Shown here: in pieces, positions 1 through 9,005 of the stretch
How positions within the stretch are numbered: position 1 is the stretch's first letter
How the letters are laid out: every line of letters begins with the position of its first letter
NCBI GenBank assembly: GCA_963922565.1
Contig: CAWUIQ010000015.1
Span: forward strand, 1 to 64,000
Source: JBCBKL01 sp963922565
GTDB taxonomy: Bacteria > Pseudomonadota > Alphaproteobacteria > Rhodobacterales > Rhodobacteraceae
Direction of reading: 5' to 3'
Length of the DNA stretch: 64,000 nt
Notes under the pieces: model-generated
Told to the model about the DNA's origin: nothing
Database searches by the model: none
Seen by the model: the letters and a program-made list of their open reading frames with translations, nothing else
Position numbers and translations under genes: made by a program

Positions 1-33
1 TTCGCGCTGGTCATCTCGGCGGGGATTGCATGA
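1..33 (+). CDS. C-terminal tail of a probable V-type ATPase proteolipid (subunit K), partial
   Basis: Only the last ten codons are in the window. They read FALVISAGIA followed by TGA, a hydrophobic end as expected for the final helix of a membrane proteolipid. The stop overlaps the start of the subunit E gene (ATGA), which fits the K-E order of ntp-type operons. With so little sequence the assignment rests mainly on context; another small membrane subunit is possible. Confidence 0.4.
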   Translation, partial: FALVISAGIA

Positions 34-710
34 TGTCCACGCCACAGCAAACCGCCAGTGGGGTCGATGCGCTGATCGACCGGTTGAGAGCAGACGGCGT
101 CGACGCGGGAACCGCCGAGGCCGAGCGCCTTGTCGCAGAGGCCAAGACGCAAGCCGCAAAGATCAAAGCTGAGGCAGTGACAGAGGCCGAAGCCACCCGA
201 AAGGCCGCGCATAAAGACGCAGAGAAGTATGAAGCCGCGGGTAAAGAGGCCCTGAATACGGCCATGCGCGACGCCGTTCTCTCAATGAAATCCCATCTGG
301 TGGCGCAATTCGAACTCGACGTCAGACGCATGACCGCAAAGGTGACAGCCGACCCCGCTATGCTCAGGCAGATGGTGCTTGAACTGGTCGGTCGCACAGC
401 GGCAGACACAGGCGACAAGAAAGAGACGGCCGTCATCTTGCCTGCCGAGGTTGTTGGACCTGACGCCATTCGTGCAAATGCCGACGACATCCAATCCGGT
501 GAGCTTACCAAATACGTCCTGGGCCTTGCGCGTGACATGCTCGAGGAAGGTGTAACGCTGCACGCCGCCGACGATTTGCAGGGGGGAATACGCGCGAAAA
601 TCGGAAAGGACGATGTGCTGCTCGATCTTTCTGACGAGGCCATTGCGTCGCTTTTGATGCGCCATCTGCAGCCGCGTTTCCGCGCCGTGTTGGAAGGTGT
701 GATCCGCTGA
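30..710 (+). CDS. atpE: V-type ATP synthase subunit E
   Basis: Peripheral-stalk subunit of a prokaryotic V/A-type ATPase, a cytoplasmic protein that links the catalytic head to the membrane sector. The 226-residue product has the expected layout: a long Ala/Glu/Lys-rich helix over residues 30-100 with many charged heptads, then a compact globular C-terminal half ending HLQPRFRAVLEGVIR. Length is normal for subunit E (about 190-230). The start is ATG at 30 or the adjacent ATG at 33; the first overlaps the preceding stop, suggesting translational coupling. The DUF2764-like gene follows after one base. V-type enzymes are uncommon in alphaproteobacteria, which normally use F-type ATP synthase, so horizontal origin is likely (inference). 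Confidence 0.8.
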   Translation: MMSTPQQTASGVDALIDRLRADGVDAGTAEAERLVAEAKTQAAKIKAEAVTEAEATRKAAHKDAEKYEAAGKEALNTAMRDAVLSMKSHLVAQFELDVRRMTAKVTADPAMLRQMVLELVGRTAADTGDKKETAVILPAEVVGPDAIRANADDIQSGELTKYVLGLARDMLEEGVTLHAADDLQGGIRAKIGKDDVLLDLSDEAIASLLMRHLQPRFRAVLEGVIR

Positions 711-711
711 C

Positions 712-1404
712 ATGAGCGATCCGGACGCATATGTCGCGCTAGTCGCGAGCCTGCCCAGTTCGGAGCGGCTGTTCGTCGCCAAGCAGCCCCCTCTGTCTCG
801 TGAACGTCTGGAGCGAAGGTTGCGCGCGCTCACCGCTGAAGACCATGCGGTGCTCGATCGGGTCGAAAACCTGCTGAGCTGGTCCTCCTACGCGATGTCC
901 GATGACGTGGAAACGATGCAGGCAAGGGTTACGACCGCACTTGCCGGTGTCCCCCAGCCAACGCTGCGGGCAATCATCGGCGAACGTGTAGATATGCGCA
1001 CCGCGATTGCCGCGCTTAGGATGCGGGCCAGCGGACCAAGTGCACCGTCTGGCACATGGGGACTGGGACGATGGACCAGGACAATTGCCGCGAACTGGCA
1101 GGATCCGACCTTTCGGCTTGACGCGTCACTCCCTTGGCTCGCCGAGGCGCACAGACTGATCGAAGCGCGCGACCCGCTCGAGTTACAACGGCACATACTT
1201 GGCGTCAGCTTTCGGCACTTACAGCGGCACGCCGCAAAGCACCAATTCGATCTCGAGGCGGTGGTGATCTACGTGCTCAAGTGGAACATCTTCGACCGTT
1301 GGTCCAAGTCGAATGCCGAGACTGCCGCCCGGCGTTTCGCGGACCTTTCCACCGCTGCACTCAGCGACTTTCCAGATCTGACTTTCGAAAGAGAGGCAAT
1401 ATGA
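712..1404 (+). CDS. DUF2764-like V-type ATPase accessory protein
   Basis: A 230-residue soluble protein between subunits E and A. In several bacterial V-type operons this position is taken by a DUF2764 protein rather than a classical subunit C. The N-terminus (YVALVASLPSSERLF, then a helical segment LERRLRALTAEDHAVLDRV) resembles that family. The rest is helical with Trp-containing patches (LGRWTRTIAANW, WNIFDRWSKS), consistent with a stalk-associated role. It starts one base after subunit E, and its TGA overlaps the ATG of subunit A (ATGA), so it is co-translated with both. It could equally be called a divergent subunit C; sequence alone does not separate the two. Confidence 0.6.
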   Translation: MSDPDAYVALVASLPSSERLFVAKQPPLSRERLERRLRALTAEDHAVLDRVENLLSWSSYAMSDDVETMQARVTTALAGVPQPTLRAIIGERVDMRTAIAALRMRASGPSAPSGTWGLGRWTRTIAANWQDPTFRLDASLPWLAEAHRLIEARDPLELQRHILGVSFRHLQRHAAKHQFDLEAVVIYVLKWNIFDRWSKSNAETAARRFADLSTAALSDFPDLTFEREAI

Positions 1405-3224
1405 GCGCCCGATCCGCCCGCATCGTGGCAGTCCAGGACGATCTTGTCGAAATCGAAACCTTAGATGGCGAGGACGGTACGCCGGGACGGATTGTAAAAA
1501 ACGAGGTAGTCTACATTCTGCCGGGGCAGCGGGACGAAAGCGGACGGCAGGAACGGCTAAAAGCAGAGGTCCTGCGCGTTCGCGGAAACACCGCCGATGC
1601 GCAGGTCTATGAAAGCACGCAAGGCGTTGCCGTGGGCGATCCGGTTGAGCAATCCGGCCAACTGCTTTCCGTCGAGCTGGGCCCGGGTCTCTTGGGTCAG
1701 GTGTTCGACGGGCTGCAGGCCCCTTTGCAGAAAGTTGCGGACGAATACGGTATCTTTCTGCCCCGCGGCGCGGATCTGGCACCGCTCGATACGATCGCCA
1801 AGTGGTCGTTTTCGCCGAAGTTGAAGGTCGGCGACACCGTCCGAGCTGGCGAGACCATTGGTACGGTCCCGGAAGGTCGCTTTGTTCACAAGATCATGGT
1901 CCCGTTCAACTGGACGGGGACCTACAAGGTCGACTGGGTCAGAAAGGGATCGACGCCCGTTCACGAGACTGTGGCCCGGTTGTCGGATGAAGCGGGCGGC
2001 GAACACGAGATCACGCTTTCGCAGAAATGGCCGGTCCGGCGCCCCGTCGCGGCTGATCTTCTGAAACGGGCGTCGTCCAGACGGCTGTTTCCGGACACGC
2101 CAGTCCTGACTTCTCAACGGCTGATCGACACGTTCTTTCCGATCGCGCGCGGCGGAACAGCCTGCATCCCGGGCCCGTTCGGTGCGGGTAAAACCGTGCT
2201 TCAGAACCTCATCGCCCGAAACGCGCAGGTTGATATCGTCGTCGTCGTGGCATGCGGTGAGCGCGCAGGTGAGGTGGTCGAGACAATCCACGAATACCCC
2301 GAGATGACCGACCCAACCTCGGGCGGCAGTCTGATGGACCGTACGATCATCATCTGCAACACCTCGTCCATGCCGGTGGCCGCGCGTGAGGCATCGATCT
2401 TCACCGGCATCACGCTCGGTGAGTACTACCGGCAGATGGGGCTGGATGTGCTTTTGATCGCAGACAGCACGTCCCGTTGGGCCCAAGCGATGCGCGAAAC
2501 CTCTGGCAGGCTCGAAGAGATCCCCGGCGAAGAGGGTTTCCCTGCCTATCTCGAAAGCTCGATCAAGGGGCTCTATGAGCGGGCCGGTGTCATTGAGACC
2601 TGCGATGGTGACAAGGGCAGTCTGACCATGATCGGCACCGTGTCGCCCGCGGGCGGTAACTTTGATGAGCCGGTCACGCAATCGACGCTGTCGACCGTAA
2701 AGTGCTTTCTGGGCTTATCGGCTGAGCGCGCCTACAAACGGTTCTATCCCGCTGTCGACCCGCTGATGAGCTGGTCGCGCTATCTCGATCAGATGTCTGA
2801 TTGGTATGCCGAAAACGTCGATACCGACTGGATCGATAAGGTCAAAGAGCTGCAGGGGCTGCTCGAACGAGGCGAACAGGTGAGCCAGATGATGCAGGTC
2901 ACAGGCGAGGAAGGAGTAACTGTCGATGACTATGTGACCCAGCAAAGAGCGCTGTTCGTCGACATGATCTATTTGCAGCAGGACGCGTTTGATGATGTTG
3001 ATGCCTCGGTCAGCCTCGCTCGTCAGAAACTGGTCTTCGATCTCATGTACAGGATCATCTCGGACCCTCTTTCGATGTCTGACAAAGGCGGCATTCGGGC
3101 CTATTTCACGAAGCTCACGGGCCTATTCAAGAATTTCCACTACGCCGGTGACGGGACGCGAGAATACGACAGATTGCTCAAGGAGATCCAAGCTGTCCAC
3201 GATGCGAGCCGTCATGCAGCGTGA
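1401..3224 (+). CDS. atpA: V-type ATP synthase catalytic subunit A
   Basis: Catalytic nucleotide-binding subunit of the V1/A1 head. The 607-residue product contains the Walker A motif GPFGAGKT, the subunit-A style non-homologous insertion after the N-terminal barrel (GVFLPRG-type segment, here YGIFLPRGADL), and the downstream ADSTSRWAQAMRE and EEGFPAYL signatures of V/A-type A subunits. Length matches the family (about 580-620). The start is the ATG at 1401, overlapping the upstream TGA; a longer reading frame begins upstream, but only this start aligns with the family. Subunits B and D should follow in a complete operon; instead a short gap and a convergent DUF3141 gene come next, so the operon appears truncated. 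Confidence 0.92.
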   Translation: MSARSARIVAVQDDLVEIETLDGEDGTPGRIVKNEVVYILPGQRDESGRQERLKAEVLRVRGNTADAQVYESTQGVAVGDPVEQSGQLLSVELGPGLLGQVFDGLQAPLQKVADEYGIFLPRGADLAPLDTIAKWSFSPKLKVGDTVRAGETIGTVPEGRFVHKIMVPFNWTGTYKVDWVRKGSTPVHETVARLSDEAGGEHEITLSQKWPVRRPVAADLLKRASSRRLFPDTPVLTSQRLIDTFFPIARGGTACIPGPFGAGKTVLQNLIARNAQVDIVVVVACGERAGEVVETIHEYPEMTDPTSGGSLMDRTIIICNTSSMPVAAREASIFTGITLGEYYRQMGLDVLLIADSTSRWAQAMRETSGRLEEIPGEEGFPAYLESSIKGLYERAGVIETCDGDKGSLTMIGTVSPAGGNFDEPVTQSTLSTVKCFLGLSAERAYKRFYPAVDPLMSWSRYLDQMSDWYAENVDTDWIDKVKELQGLLERGEQVSQMMQVTGEEGVTVDDYVTQQRALFVDMIYLQQDAFDDVDASVSLARQKLVFDLMYRIISDPLSMSDKGGIRAYFTKLTGLFKNFHYAGDGTREYDRLLKEIQAVHDASRHAA

Positions 3225-3361
3225 TGGGGGGGTCTAGAGAGTGAACAAAGACACAAAGGACGAGGCCCAAATCATCATCGGTCGGGTGGTGGCAGCGACC
3301 ATGACGTCCAACTTTGTCATATGCCCCGATCCAGAGTTCATCCCAGAGGCACTTCTTCTCA
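3225..3361. other. Short gap between convergent genes where V-ATPase subunit B would be expected
   Basis: The 137 bases between the end of subunit A and the end of the convergent DUF3141 gene hold a GTG-started plus-strand frame (3241-3432) behind a G-rich stretch. Its product does not resemble the N-terminus of subunit B or D, and it runs into the antisense of the DUF3141 gene. No terminator hairpin with a T-run was seen. This is probably a deletion scar. Confidence 0.4.
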
Positions 3362-5635
3362 TCACTGAGCCGCAGCTTGAGGTTTGTCGTCCAGAAACGC
3401 GACGACTTTGGCCCACGCCCCCTTGGTTTTAGGCGCCATGTCTTCGGGGTCGCCCAAGACAAACGCGAGGATCTCTCGCGCTGTCTTCCGTTCGGCTGCC
3501 GTTGTGATCAGGGTTGGCAGACTTTCAATGGCCGCATCGCGCGCAAAGCGGACGATCATTTGCTGCTGGTGGATCAGTTCGGCGCGGTCGGCGGGTTGCA
3601 TCGTGTCGAAGGGCGCGCGGGTCGAAAGCGCCGCCGAAGATCGCGCCAACCGATCCAACCGAACACTGCTGCGCGTGCCTGCGAGCAGAATGAGAAGCCG
3701 GACGATCCCGGCGGCCAGACCCCCATCTTGGATACGGGCCACAGCAGCTTCGACGACTGGTGCCAGCTCCTGGGCAGGTGTCGCGCGCCGGGTGTGATCG
3801 AGGGGCTTGCCATAAGCGATGGCCCATGGCGTCGCCCAGATGGAGAAAAAGGAAAGCTCGGATGCCGCTTCCTTCATGTCCCGTATCGCGTTGAGCCCTA
3901 TTTCGGTCATGTCGGCCCACATCCGCTCGGCCATCAGAAACGGATTTGTGGGATCAACCGGATTTCTGTCAGCCGATATGCGGGACGCAACCATGGCAAC
4001 CGGATGCATTGCCGGGTTTCTGCTGGCGAAGGCACGGCGGCCGGCACGGGCGGGGTGCAAGTCTCGCAACCGCTTTGCGACTTTCGGATGAACCCTGCGC
4101 GAAATGACCGGCGCCGCGGCGCTGTCGTAGACTTCGGCCAACGCCTCAGAGGCCCGGGCCACACCGGCAAATGCCGCTTCGTCCCGCCGCAAGCCCGTCA
4201 CCTTCAGGATGTCGTCAAAGCTGCGCTTGGCAAAGCTCACCTCGATCGTGTCGCCGGTATCGTCGATGAGCATTTCGTACAGGCCCGGCGCAAAGGCCTC
4301 CATGGTTTTGAGGGTCGAAACAAACTCGTGATGCTCGCGCCGCGCGACGGATGACGAAACGAAGATGCCGAGGTGGCCGACCTTTTCGTGCACCGCATAG
4401 ATGATCCGTTGACCGCTTACCTCGATCTCATCGGTGCTGGCGTAGGTGTCGAGGATCCAGTTGAGCGCCTGAGCCGGCGGAGTGATGCTGTCGCCATGGG
4501 ATGCGAAACAAATGATCGGCGCCCTGATCGCCTTGAGGTCGATCGGCACACCCGGTTCAAGTTGAGCTTCGTTCTTGGCGAGCCGGTTGCCGACGAAAAG
4601 GTTCTCCACAATCCATCGAATCTCTTCTCGTGACAGCAGGTAGAACGATGTCCACCATCTCTCGAATTCGAGAAACCGCGCCGGTCCGTTATCGACGTCA
4701 CGAAAGAGGTCGTAATATTTACGAAACCATGTGCGCCCCGGGTTCTGCGCTTCGAAGTTCACCACAAGATCGGCGCCGTCAAAGATGCCACCGCCCAGAT
4801 CCGAGGCGAACAGTGCCGGTGTTACACCGCCCATCAACCCGCCCGCATAACGCATCGGATATTCGCCCAGCTTTCCGCCCCAATAGGACATCGGAGCCCC
4901 GTTTAGGATGATGGGACCTGTCAGTTCAGGATGTGTTGCAGCAAGGACTGCCGTCGCCCATCCGCCTTGGCAATTGCCGACAACAACAGGAGGTGGCGCA
5001 TCAGGGTGACGCCGCTTGATCTCGGCGACAAAGGCGGCCTCTGAATGCGTGACGTCGGCGAGTGTTTGGCCAGGCTCAGGGCTCTGGTGAAATGCCACGA
5101 AGTAGACCGGGTGCCCATCTTCGAGGGCGACACCAACCTGGCTTTCCACCTTGAAGCCGCCGATGCCGGGGCCATGGCCCGCGCGTGGGTCGATAATGCA
5201 ATAGGGCCGCTTGGTATCGGCGACGGTTTGACCGTCCGGCGGCAGGATCCGCAACAGGACGTAGTTGCTGGGTCGTGGCAGGTTCGCGCCCTCCATCACG
5301 ACCTCATAGTCGTAGATCAGCACGGGCGGAGCGCCAGCTTTCTGATGCTCGATCTGCATGTCGCTCCACTGACGCAGCGTATCGACCGTCAGCACCGCCC
5401 GTTCAGCGGCATCTCGCAGATAGGCGCGCCACGCTCCGGCAAGCGCCAAGGGGGACGAAAAGGCCAACATGCTCTTGGTAATCGCGGTTGCCGAATTGCC
5501 GAGGGCGTCCATCGAGTGCGCGGCACTGTCCACTGCGGCTTCGGTTCGTTTTCTTACAGCCGCCGATAGGAAATGGGATTGAAGTTCGATGTCTCGTGCC
5601 AGGTCTTGCAAGGAGTGATCCGCTGTACGTTGCAT
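3362..5635 (-). CDS. DUF3141 protein (PHA-synthase-like alpha/beta hydrolase)
   Basis: A 757-residue protein of the DUF3141 family, related to poly(3-hydroxyalkanoate) synthases. A helical N-terminal part (residues 1-110) is followed by an alpha/beta-hydrolase core with the nucleophile-elbow motif VVGNCQGGWA, where Cys takes the place of Ser as in PHA synthases. Asp and His segments follow (CFASHGDSITPP and KVGHLGIFVSS), completing a plausible Cys-Asp-His triad. The C-terminal third is helical and specific to the family. The start ATG has GAGG nine bases upstream. It lies 11 bases after the FabI-like gene and is surely co-transcribed with it. The family recurs near acetate kinase, phosphate acetyltransferase and FabI genes, but the substrate is unknown. 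Confidence 0.8.
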   Translation of the reverse strand: MQRTADHSLQDLARDIELQSHFLSAAVRKRTEAAVDSAAHSMDALGNSATAITKSMLAFSSPLALAGAWRAYLRDAAERAVLTVDTLRQWSDMQIEHQKAGAPPVLIYDYEVVMEGANLPRPSNYVLLRILPPDGQTVADTKRPYCIIDPRAGHGPGIGGFKVESQVGVALEDGHPVYFVAFHQSPEPGQTLADVTHSEAAFVAEIKRRHPDAPPPVVVGNCQGGWATAVLAATHPELTGPIILNGAPMSYWGGKLGEYPMRYAGGLMGGVTPALFASDLGGGIFDGADLVVNFEAQNPGRTWFRKYYDLFRDVDNGPARFLEFERWWTSFYLLSREEIRWIVENLFVGNRLAKNEAQLEPGVPIDLKAIRAPIICFASHGDSITPPAQALNWILDTYASTDEIEVSGQRIIYAVHEKVGHLGIFVSSSVARREHHEFVSTLKTMEAFAPGLYEMLIDDTGDTIEVSFAKRSFDDILKVTGLRRDEAAFAGVARASEALAEVYDSAAAPVISRRVHPKVAKRLRDLHPARAGRRAFASRNPAMHPVAMVASRISADRNPVDPTNPFLMAERMWADMTEIGLNAIRDMKEAASELSFFSIWATPWAIAYGKPLDHTRRATPAQELAPVVEAAVARIQDGGLAAGIVRLLILLAGTRSSVRLDRLARSSAALSTRAPFDTMQPADRAELIHQQQMIVRFARDAAIESLPTLITTAAERKTAREILAFVLGDPEDMAPKTKGAWAKVVAFLDDKPQAAAQ

Positions 5636-5646
5636 CGGTTTAGCCT

Positions 5647-6438
5647 CTAGCCAATGATCTGATATCCACCGTCAATAGGATGAACGACGCCGGTAACGTT
5701 TTTTGCCTCGCGACTTGCGAGAAAGGCGGCATATGCGCCCACATCCTCGATCGTCGCCAGTATCCCAGTCGGCGCCTTGGCCGCTGTGCGCGCCAGCATG
5801 TCGTCGAAATGTGCGATCCCGCTGGCCGCGCGCGTGGCAAGCGGACCGGGCGATAGCGCGTGAACCGAAATCCCCTTGCCCCCAAGTTCGGCGGCCGCGT
5901 AGCGCGTCACCGCCTCTAATGCGGCTTTGACCGGACCCATGATGTTGTAATCTTCAACGACCTTTTCCGAGCCGTAGAAGCTCACCGTCATACAGGTTCC
6001 ACCCTCGGCCATCAGCGGTTCGGCCCGCCGGATCATCCGCAGAAAGGAGTGGACCGAGATGTCCATGGCCCGTGCGAAACCTGCTGCCGATGTATCGATC
6101 ACACGCCCGTGCAGATCATCCCTTGGACAGTAAGCTATGGAATGAAGCAGGATATCGAACACGCCCCATCTGTCGCGGACGGTTTCAAATACGGCGTTGA
6201 GCTGGTTTTCCTTCGCCACATCCAGCGGTGCGATGATCGAGGCGTTGAGGCTCTCAGCCAAGGGCCGCACATGGGGTTCGGCCTTTTCGTTGAGGTAGGT
6301 GATACCCAGTTCACAACCCATTGCATGGAAGGCCTTGGCGCAGCCCCAAGCAATCGATTGATCGTTGGCCACGCCAACGACCAAAGCGCGCTGTCCGGAA
6401 AGGTCAAACACTGGAATATCTTTTCGCTGATGAGTCAC
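5647..6438 (-). CDS. fabI: Enoyl-ACP reductase-like SDR protein (FabI family)
   Basis: NAD(P)H-dependent enoyl-ACP reductase family. Visible FabI features are the N-terminal nucleotide-binding motif VVGVANDQSIAWGCA (the GxxxxxSIAxG form typical of FabI), the SIAY segment after strand 4, and the catalytic Tyr and Lys of YNIMGPVKAALE. The product ends with the Rossmann-fold motif GVVHPIDGGYQIIG. With the GTG at 6438 the product is 263 residues, the usual family length; GTG codons at 6513 and 6411 are alternatives and none has a strong ribosome-binding site. It is probably an accessory paralogue working with the DUF3141 protein rather than the essential FabI, since the two form a tight operon (inference). 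Confidence 0.8.
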   Translation of the reverse strand: MTHQRKDIPVFDLSGQRALVVGVANDQSIAWGCAKAFHAMGCELGITYLNEKAEPHVRPLAESLNASIIAPLDVAKENQLNAVFETVRDRWGVFDILLHSIAYCPRDDLHGRVIDTSAAGFARAMDISVHSFLRMIRRAEPLMAEGGTCMTVSFYGSEKVVEDYNIMGPVKAALEAVTRYAAAELGGKGISVHALSPGPLATRAASGIAHFDDMLARTAAKAPTGILATIEDVGAYAAFLASREAKNVTGVVHPIDGGYQIIG

Positions 6439-6807
6439 CTTCGAAGATATTGCGGGTGCAGCATAACGTCTACCGCAGTGCAGCATTTGCGCCGGATTTT
6501 GGCCGTAAAACACTCATGCAGCCCAATCCGGAACAAGTCCGCGGTCGAGCAGCCTGCACTCTGCTCACAACGTTGGTCCGGCAGCCTCAGGTATGATGAT
6601 CGCGTCGTCCCGCTTCCGTTTTGGGCAGGACATCGATCTGGTCACCGAGATACCGTTTGAGAAGCTTGCAACGCCTGCAAGGGGCCGTTTCTCTAAACAC
6701 GATGGTCTCTTTTGCGAGAGTTGTCTTTGCCTTGTGGGGGACCGACCAACTCGCCCGTCAATTCGGCAAGTATTGCTTGTCTGATACACCACGAGAAAGG
6801 CTACTTC

Positions 6808-7848
6808 ATGCGTTTCCTTCATCTGCTACTGCTCGCAACTCTGCTGACGGCCAGCTGCGCGGAAAGAGGAACGTTGCAGTTTGCCCCGGCGGATGACGTC
6901 GGCACCGTCAGGAACATATGGACAGTGAACTTTCGCAGCGACATCCAGGCCACCGGCCAGGGTGCCCCACCCCGTCCCGAACAGGTGCGATACCAGAAAC
7001 TTGATGTCTCCATTCCGCCGACACATCAACTGGGCCAGATTGAATGGCCAAAAGGCGAGCCCGACACCCGGACCGACTTTGTGACCGTCGGTCAGGCCGA
7101 CTTTGAGAAACCGGCCAGTTTTGCGCAGGCGGTCGCGCGGTCAGATGTAAATCGTCAAAACGAAACCCTGGTGTTCGTCCATGGCTACAACACGCGGCAT
7201 GCCGAGGCTGTCTATCAAATGGCGCAAATCGCCGAAGACTTTGCCTTTCCGATGCCGGTGGTTCTGTTTTCGTGGCCATCAGCGGGCGTGACAGCGGGTT
7301 ATGTCTATGATCGCGACAGCGTGCTGATGTCGCGCGATCTGCTTGAACAGACCATTATCGATCTCTCTCGAAACTCGAACCGGAAGGTTGTGTTGATGGC
7401 CCATTCCATGGGCAGCCAGTTGGTTATGGAGACACTCCGCCAGATTGAACTCAAAGGGTCCCTGGATATCTCAAACAACATCGGCGGGGTCGTCCTGATG
7501 GCGCCGGATATCGACGGTGACGTGTTCCGCGCGCAGGCGCAGAGTATTTCAACGCTGCCCCAGCCCTTCATCCTGATGGTCGCCGAGCAAGATCGCGCCT
7601 TGCGGATCTCATCACTTTTGACGGGGCGCCGCCCGAGACTGGGCGCACAAACAGATCGTTCGACCGTTGGTGATCTGCCCATCAGCGTGATCGATGTCAG
7701 CGACCTCACAACAGGCAAGGATTTCGAACACAAGATTACGACGACGTCTCCTGCCGCAATCTCCATCCTCCGCAGGCTGAGCGAAGAAACTCCGCCTGGT
7801 GAGGCAAACATTGGCGAGCTGGTTGTTCTGTCTGAACTTCCGAATTGA
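6808..7848 (+). CDS. Alpha/beta-hydrolase lipoprotein, DUF900 family
   Basis: A 346-residue probable outer-membrane or periplasmic esterase-like lipoprotein. The N-terminus is a lipoprotein signal peptide ending in lipobox LTASC, so Cys17 should be lipidated. The hydrolase core shows VFVHGYNT (oxyanion loop), LFSWPSAG, the nucleophile elbow LMAHSMGS and an Asp-bearing MAPDID segment, a combination typical of DUF900. The ATG at 6808 is preferred because it directly precedes the signal peptide and has AAAGG just upstream; an in-frame upstream extension lacks these features. It converges with the ECF sigma gene, 14 bases apart. The substrate cannot be deduced. Confidence 0.82.
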   Translation: MRFLHLLLLATLLTASCAERGTLQFAPADDVGTVRNIWTVNFRSDIQATGQGAPPRPEQVRYQKLDVSIPPTHQLGQIEWPKGEPDTRTDFVTVGQADFEKPASFAQAVARSDVNRQNETLVFVHGYNTRHAEAVYQMAQIAEDFAFPMPVVLFSWPSAGVTAGYVYDRDSVLMSRDLLEQTIIDLSRNSNRKVVLMAHSMGSQLVMETLRQIELKGSLDISNNIGGVVLMAPDIDGDVFRAQAQSISTLPQPFILMVAEQDRALRISSLLTGRRPRLGAQTDRSTVGDLPISVIDVSDLTTGKDFEHKITTTSPAAISILRRLSEETPPGEANIGELVVLSELPN

Positions 7849-7862
7849 AAAGGTTCAGGATG

Positions 7863-8534
7863 TCATAGCTGCCGTTCTCCAACTGCCGACTTAGATCCTG
7901 GGACCACGACCGCTTTCGGGCGCCCCGACGCATTGGCCTTTCTTAACGGACGCTTCTCCTGGGCCTCTATACGCTCGAAAATCCTTGCTCGCGCCTTTGC
8001 CAACCGGCTCATGACGGTTCCAACTGGGATATTGAGGATAACCGCGGCTTCCTGACAGGTATGGCCGCGCACATAGACCAGTAAAACCGCACTTCGATGT
8101 GGCTTGGGAAGATCCATCACCATTGCCAACACCTGCGTCGCCAGCAGGCTCCTTTCGACCGGCGGACTGCTATCAGTGATTTCGACCCGATCCAGCCCGA
8201 CATGTTGGCCAGCGCCCCTGACCTTTTCAGCACGTTGCTGATTCAACCAGACCCTGCGTGCAATCGTCATAAGCCAGCTGTCCAGACGCGTGCCCGACCT
8301 AAAGGTATGAAGCTTCTCAATTGCGCGAACACAAGCTGCCTGCGAGATGTCCCACGCCGCGTCGCAATTGCCGGTCAGCGTTAAACAATAGCGAAAAAGC
8401 CTTGGATGAAGCCGACCGATCTCTCGCGCGAGCGCTGAAGTCTGACCATCATCAGCCATCGGATTTGGACAGCCCAGATCCGTGGCCGGTTTTGGACTCA
8501 CAACTTGCTGTCGATCAGAAATACTTTTTGGCAT
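7863..8534 (-). CDS. ECF-type RNA polymerase sigma factor
   Basis: A 223-residue group-IV sigma factor. Region 2 is seen as HPRLFRYCLTLTG, then AWDISQAACVRAIEKLHTF and the DSWLMTIARRVWLNQ segment. Region 4 is a helix-turn-helix with LPKPHRSAVLLVYV, then CQEAAVILNIPVGTVMSRLAKARARI. Regions 2 and 4 are joined by a short linker, as usual for ECF factors. The start is placed at the ATG at 8534, preceded by GGAGGG; a Met at 8546 lies inside that ribosome-binding site. The C-terminal tail of about 30 residues is basic and unusual. No anti-sigma gene is adjacent on either side, so its control and regulon are unknown. Confidence 0.85.
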   Translation of the reverse strand: MPKSISDRQQVVSPKPATDLGCPNPMADDGQTSALAREIGRLHPRLFRYCLTLTGNCDAAWDISQAACVRAIEKLHTFRSGTRLDSWLMTIARRVWLNQQRAEKVRGAGQHVGLDRVEITDSSPPVERSLLATQVLAMVMDLPKPHRSAVLLVYVRGHTCQEAAVILNIPVGTVMSRLAKARARIFERIEAQEKRPLRKANASGRPKAVVVPGSKSAVGERQL

Positions 8535-9005
8535 CGGACCCTCCATCGGACGGACCGGGCAGAAACGGGTGTCTCCGGTCCCACAAGGACCTTAGGAGGC
8601 CCCCATCACGGAAGGGATCGACAGATCTGTATGCCCCCAAGACAGAAATGTCGAAGGCCGGAAAACCCTTTAAATTATTATTTTTGAACGGTTTTTCTGA
8701 CCGCGGATTGTCTCAAAAGACACGATGGGGTGAAAGAATTGTAACTGTCGCATCCCTCGCGCCGCTTGGGTAGCGAGGCGCGTTCGGCTGATATCTCAGT
8801 GCTCTGCGGTTTTGACAGCAGGCACCGCCTCGCTCATCCGGATTTCCGCCATCTCACGATAGGGCGCAGCGCTATCAGGCTGCGCCCCATCAGCTTTCAG
8901 AAATGGACTTTGGTCTCGATGCGGCTTTGCCGGGAATACGGCCGGCCTTGCTTGGAAAAGGGGCGAACGGCCCCGTTGGGGACGGGTGTGGATTGAGTTC
9001 TATGA
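8535..9005. other. Intergenic region upstream of the sigma factor, with one hairpin
   Basis: No convincing gene is seen in these 471 bases. An AT-rich block near 8670-8700 is the likely promoter region of the minus-strand sigma gene. A hairpin with perfect 8-bp arms, GGGCGCAG at 8862-8869 and CTGCGCCC at 8880-8887, lies about 120 bases beyond the end of the 991-residue gene and could be its transcript end, though it lacks a T-run. Confidence 0.4.

Noticed and set aside
3241..3432. Short plus-strand frame after subunit A as a start of V-ATPase subunit B
   Set aside because: The product shows none of the B-subunit N-terminal features, and most of it is antisense to the DUF3141 gene.
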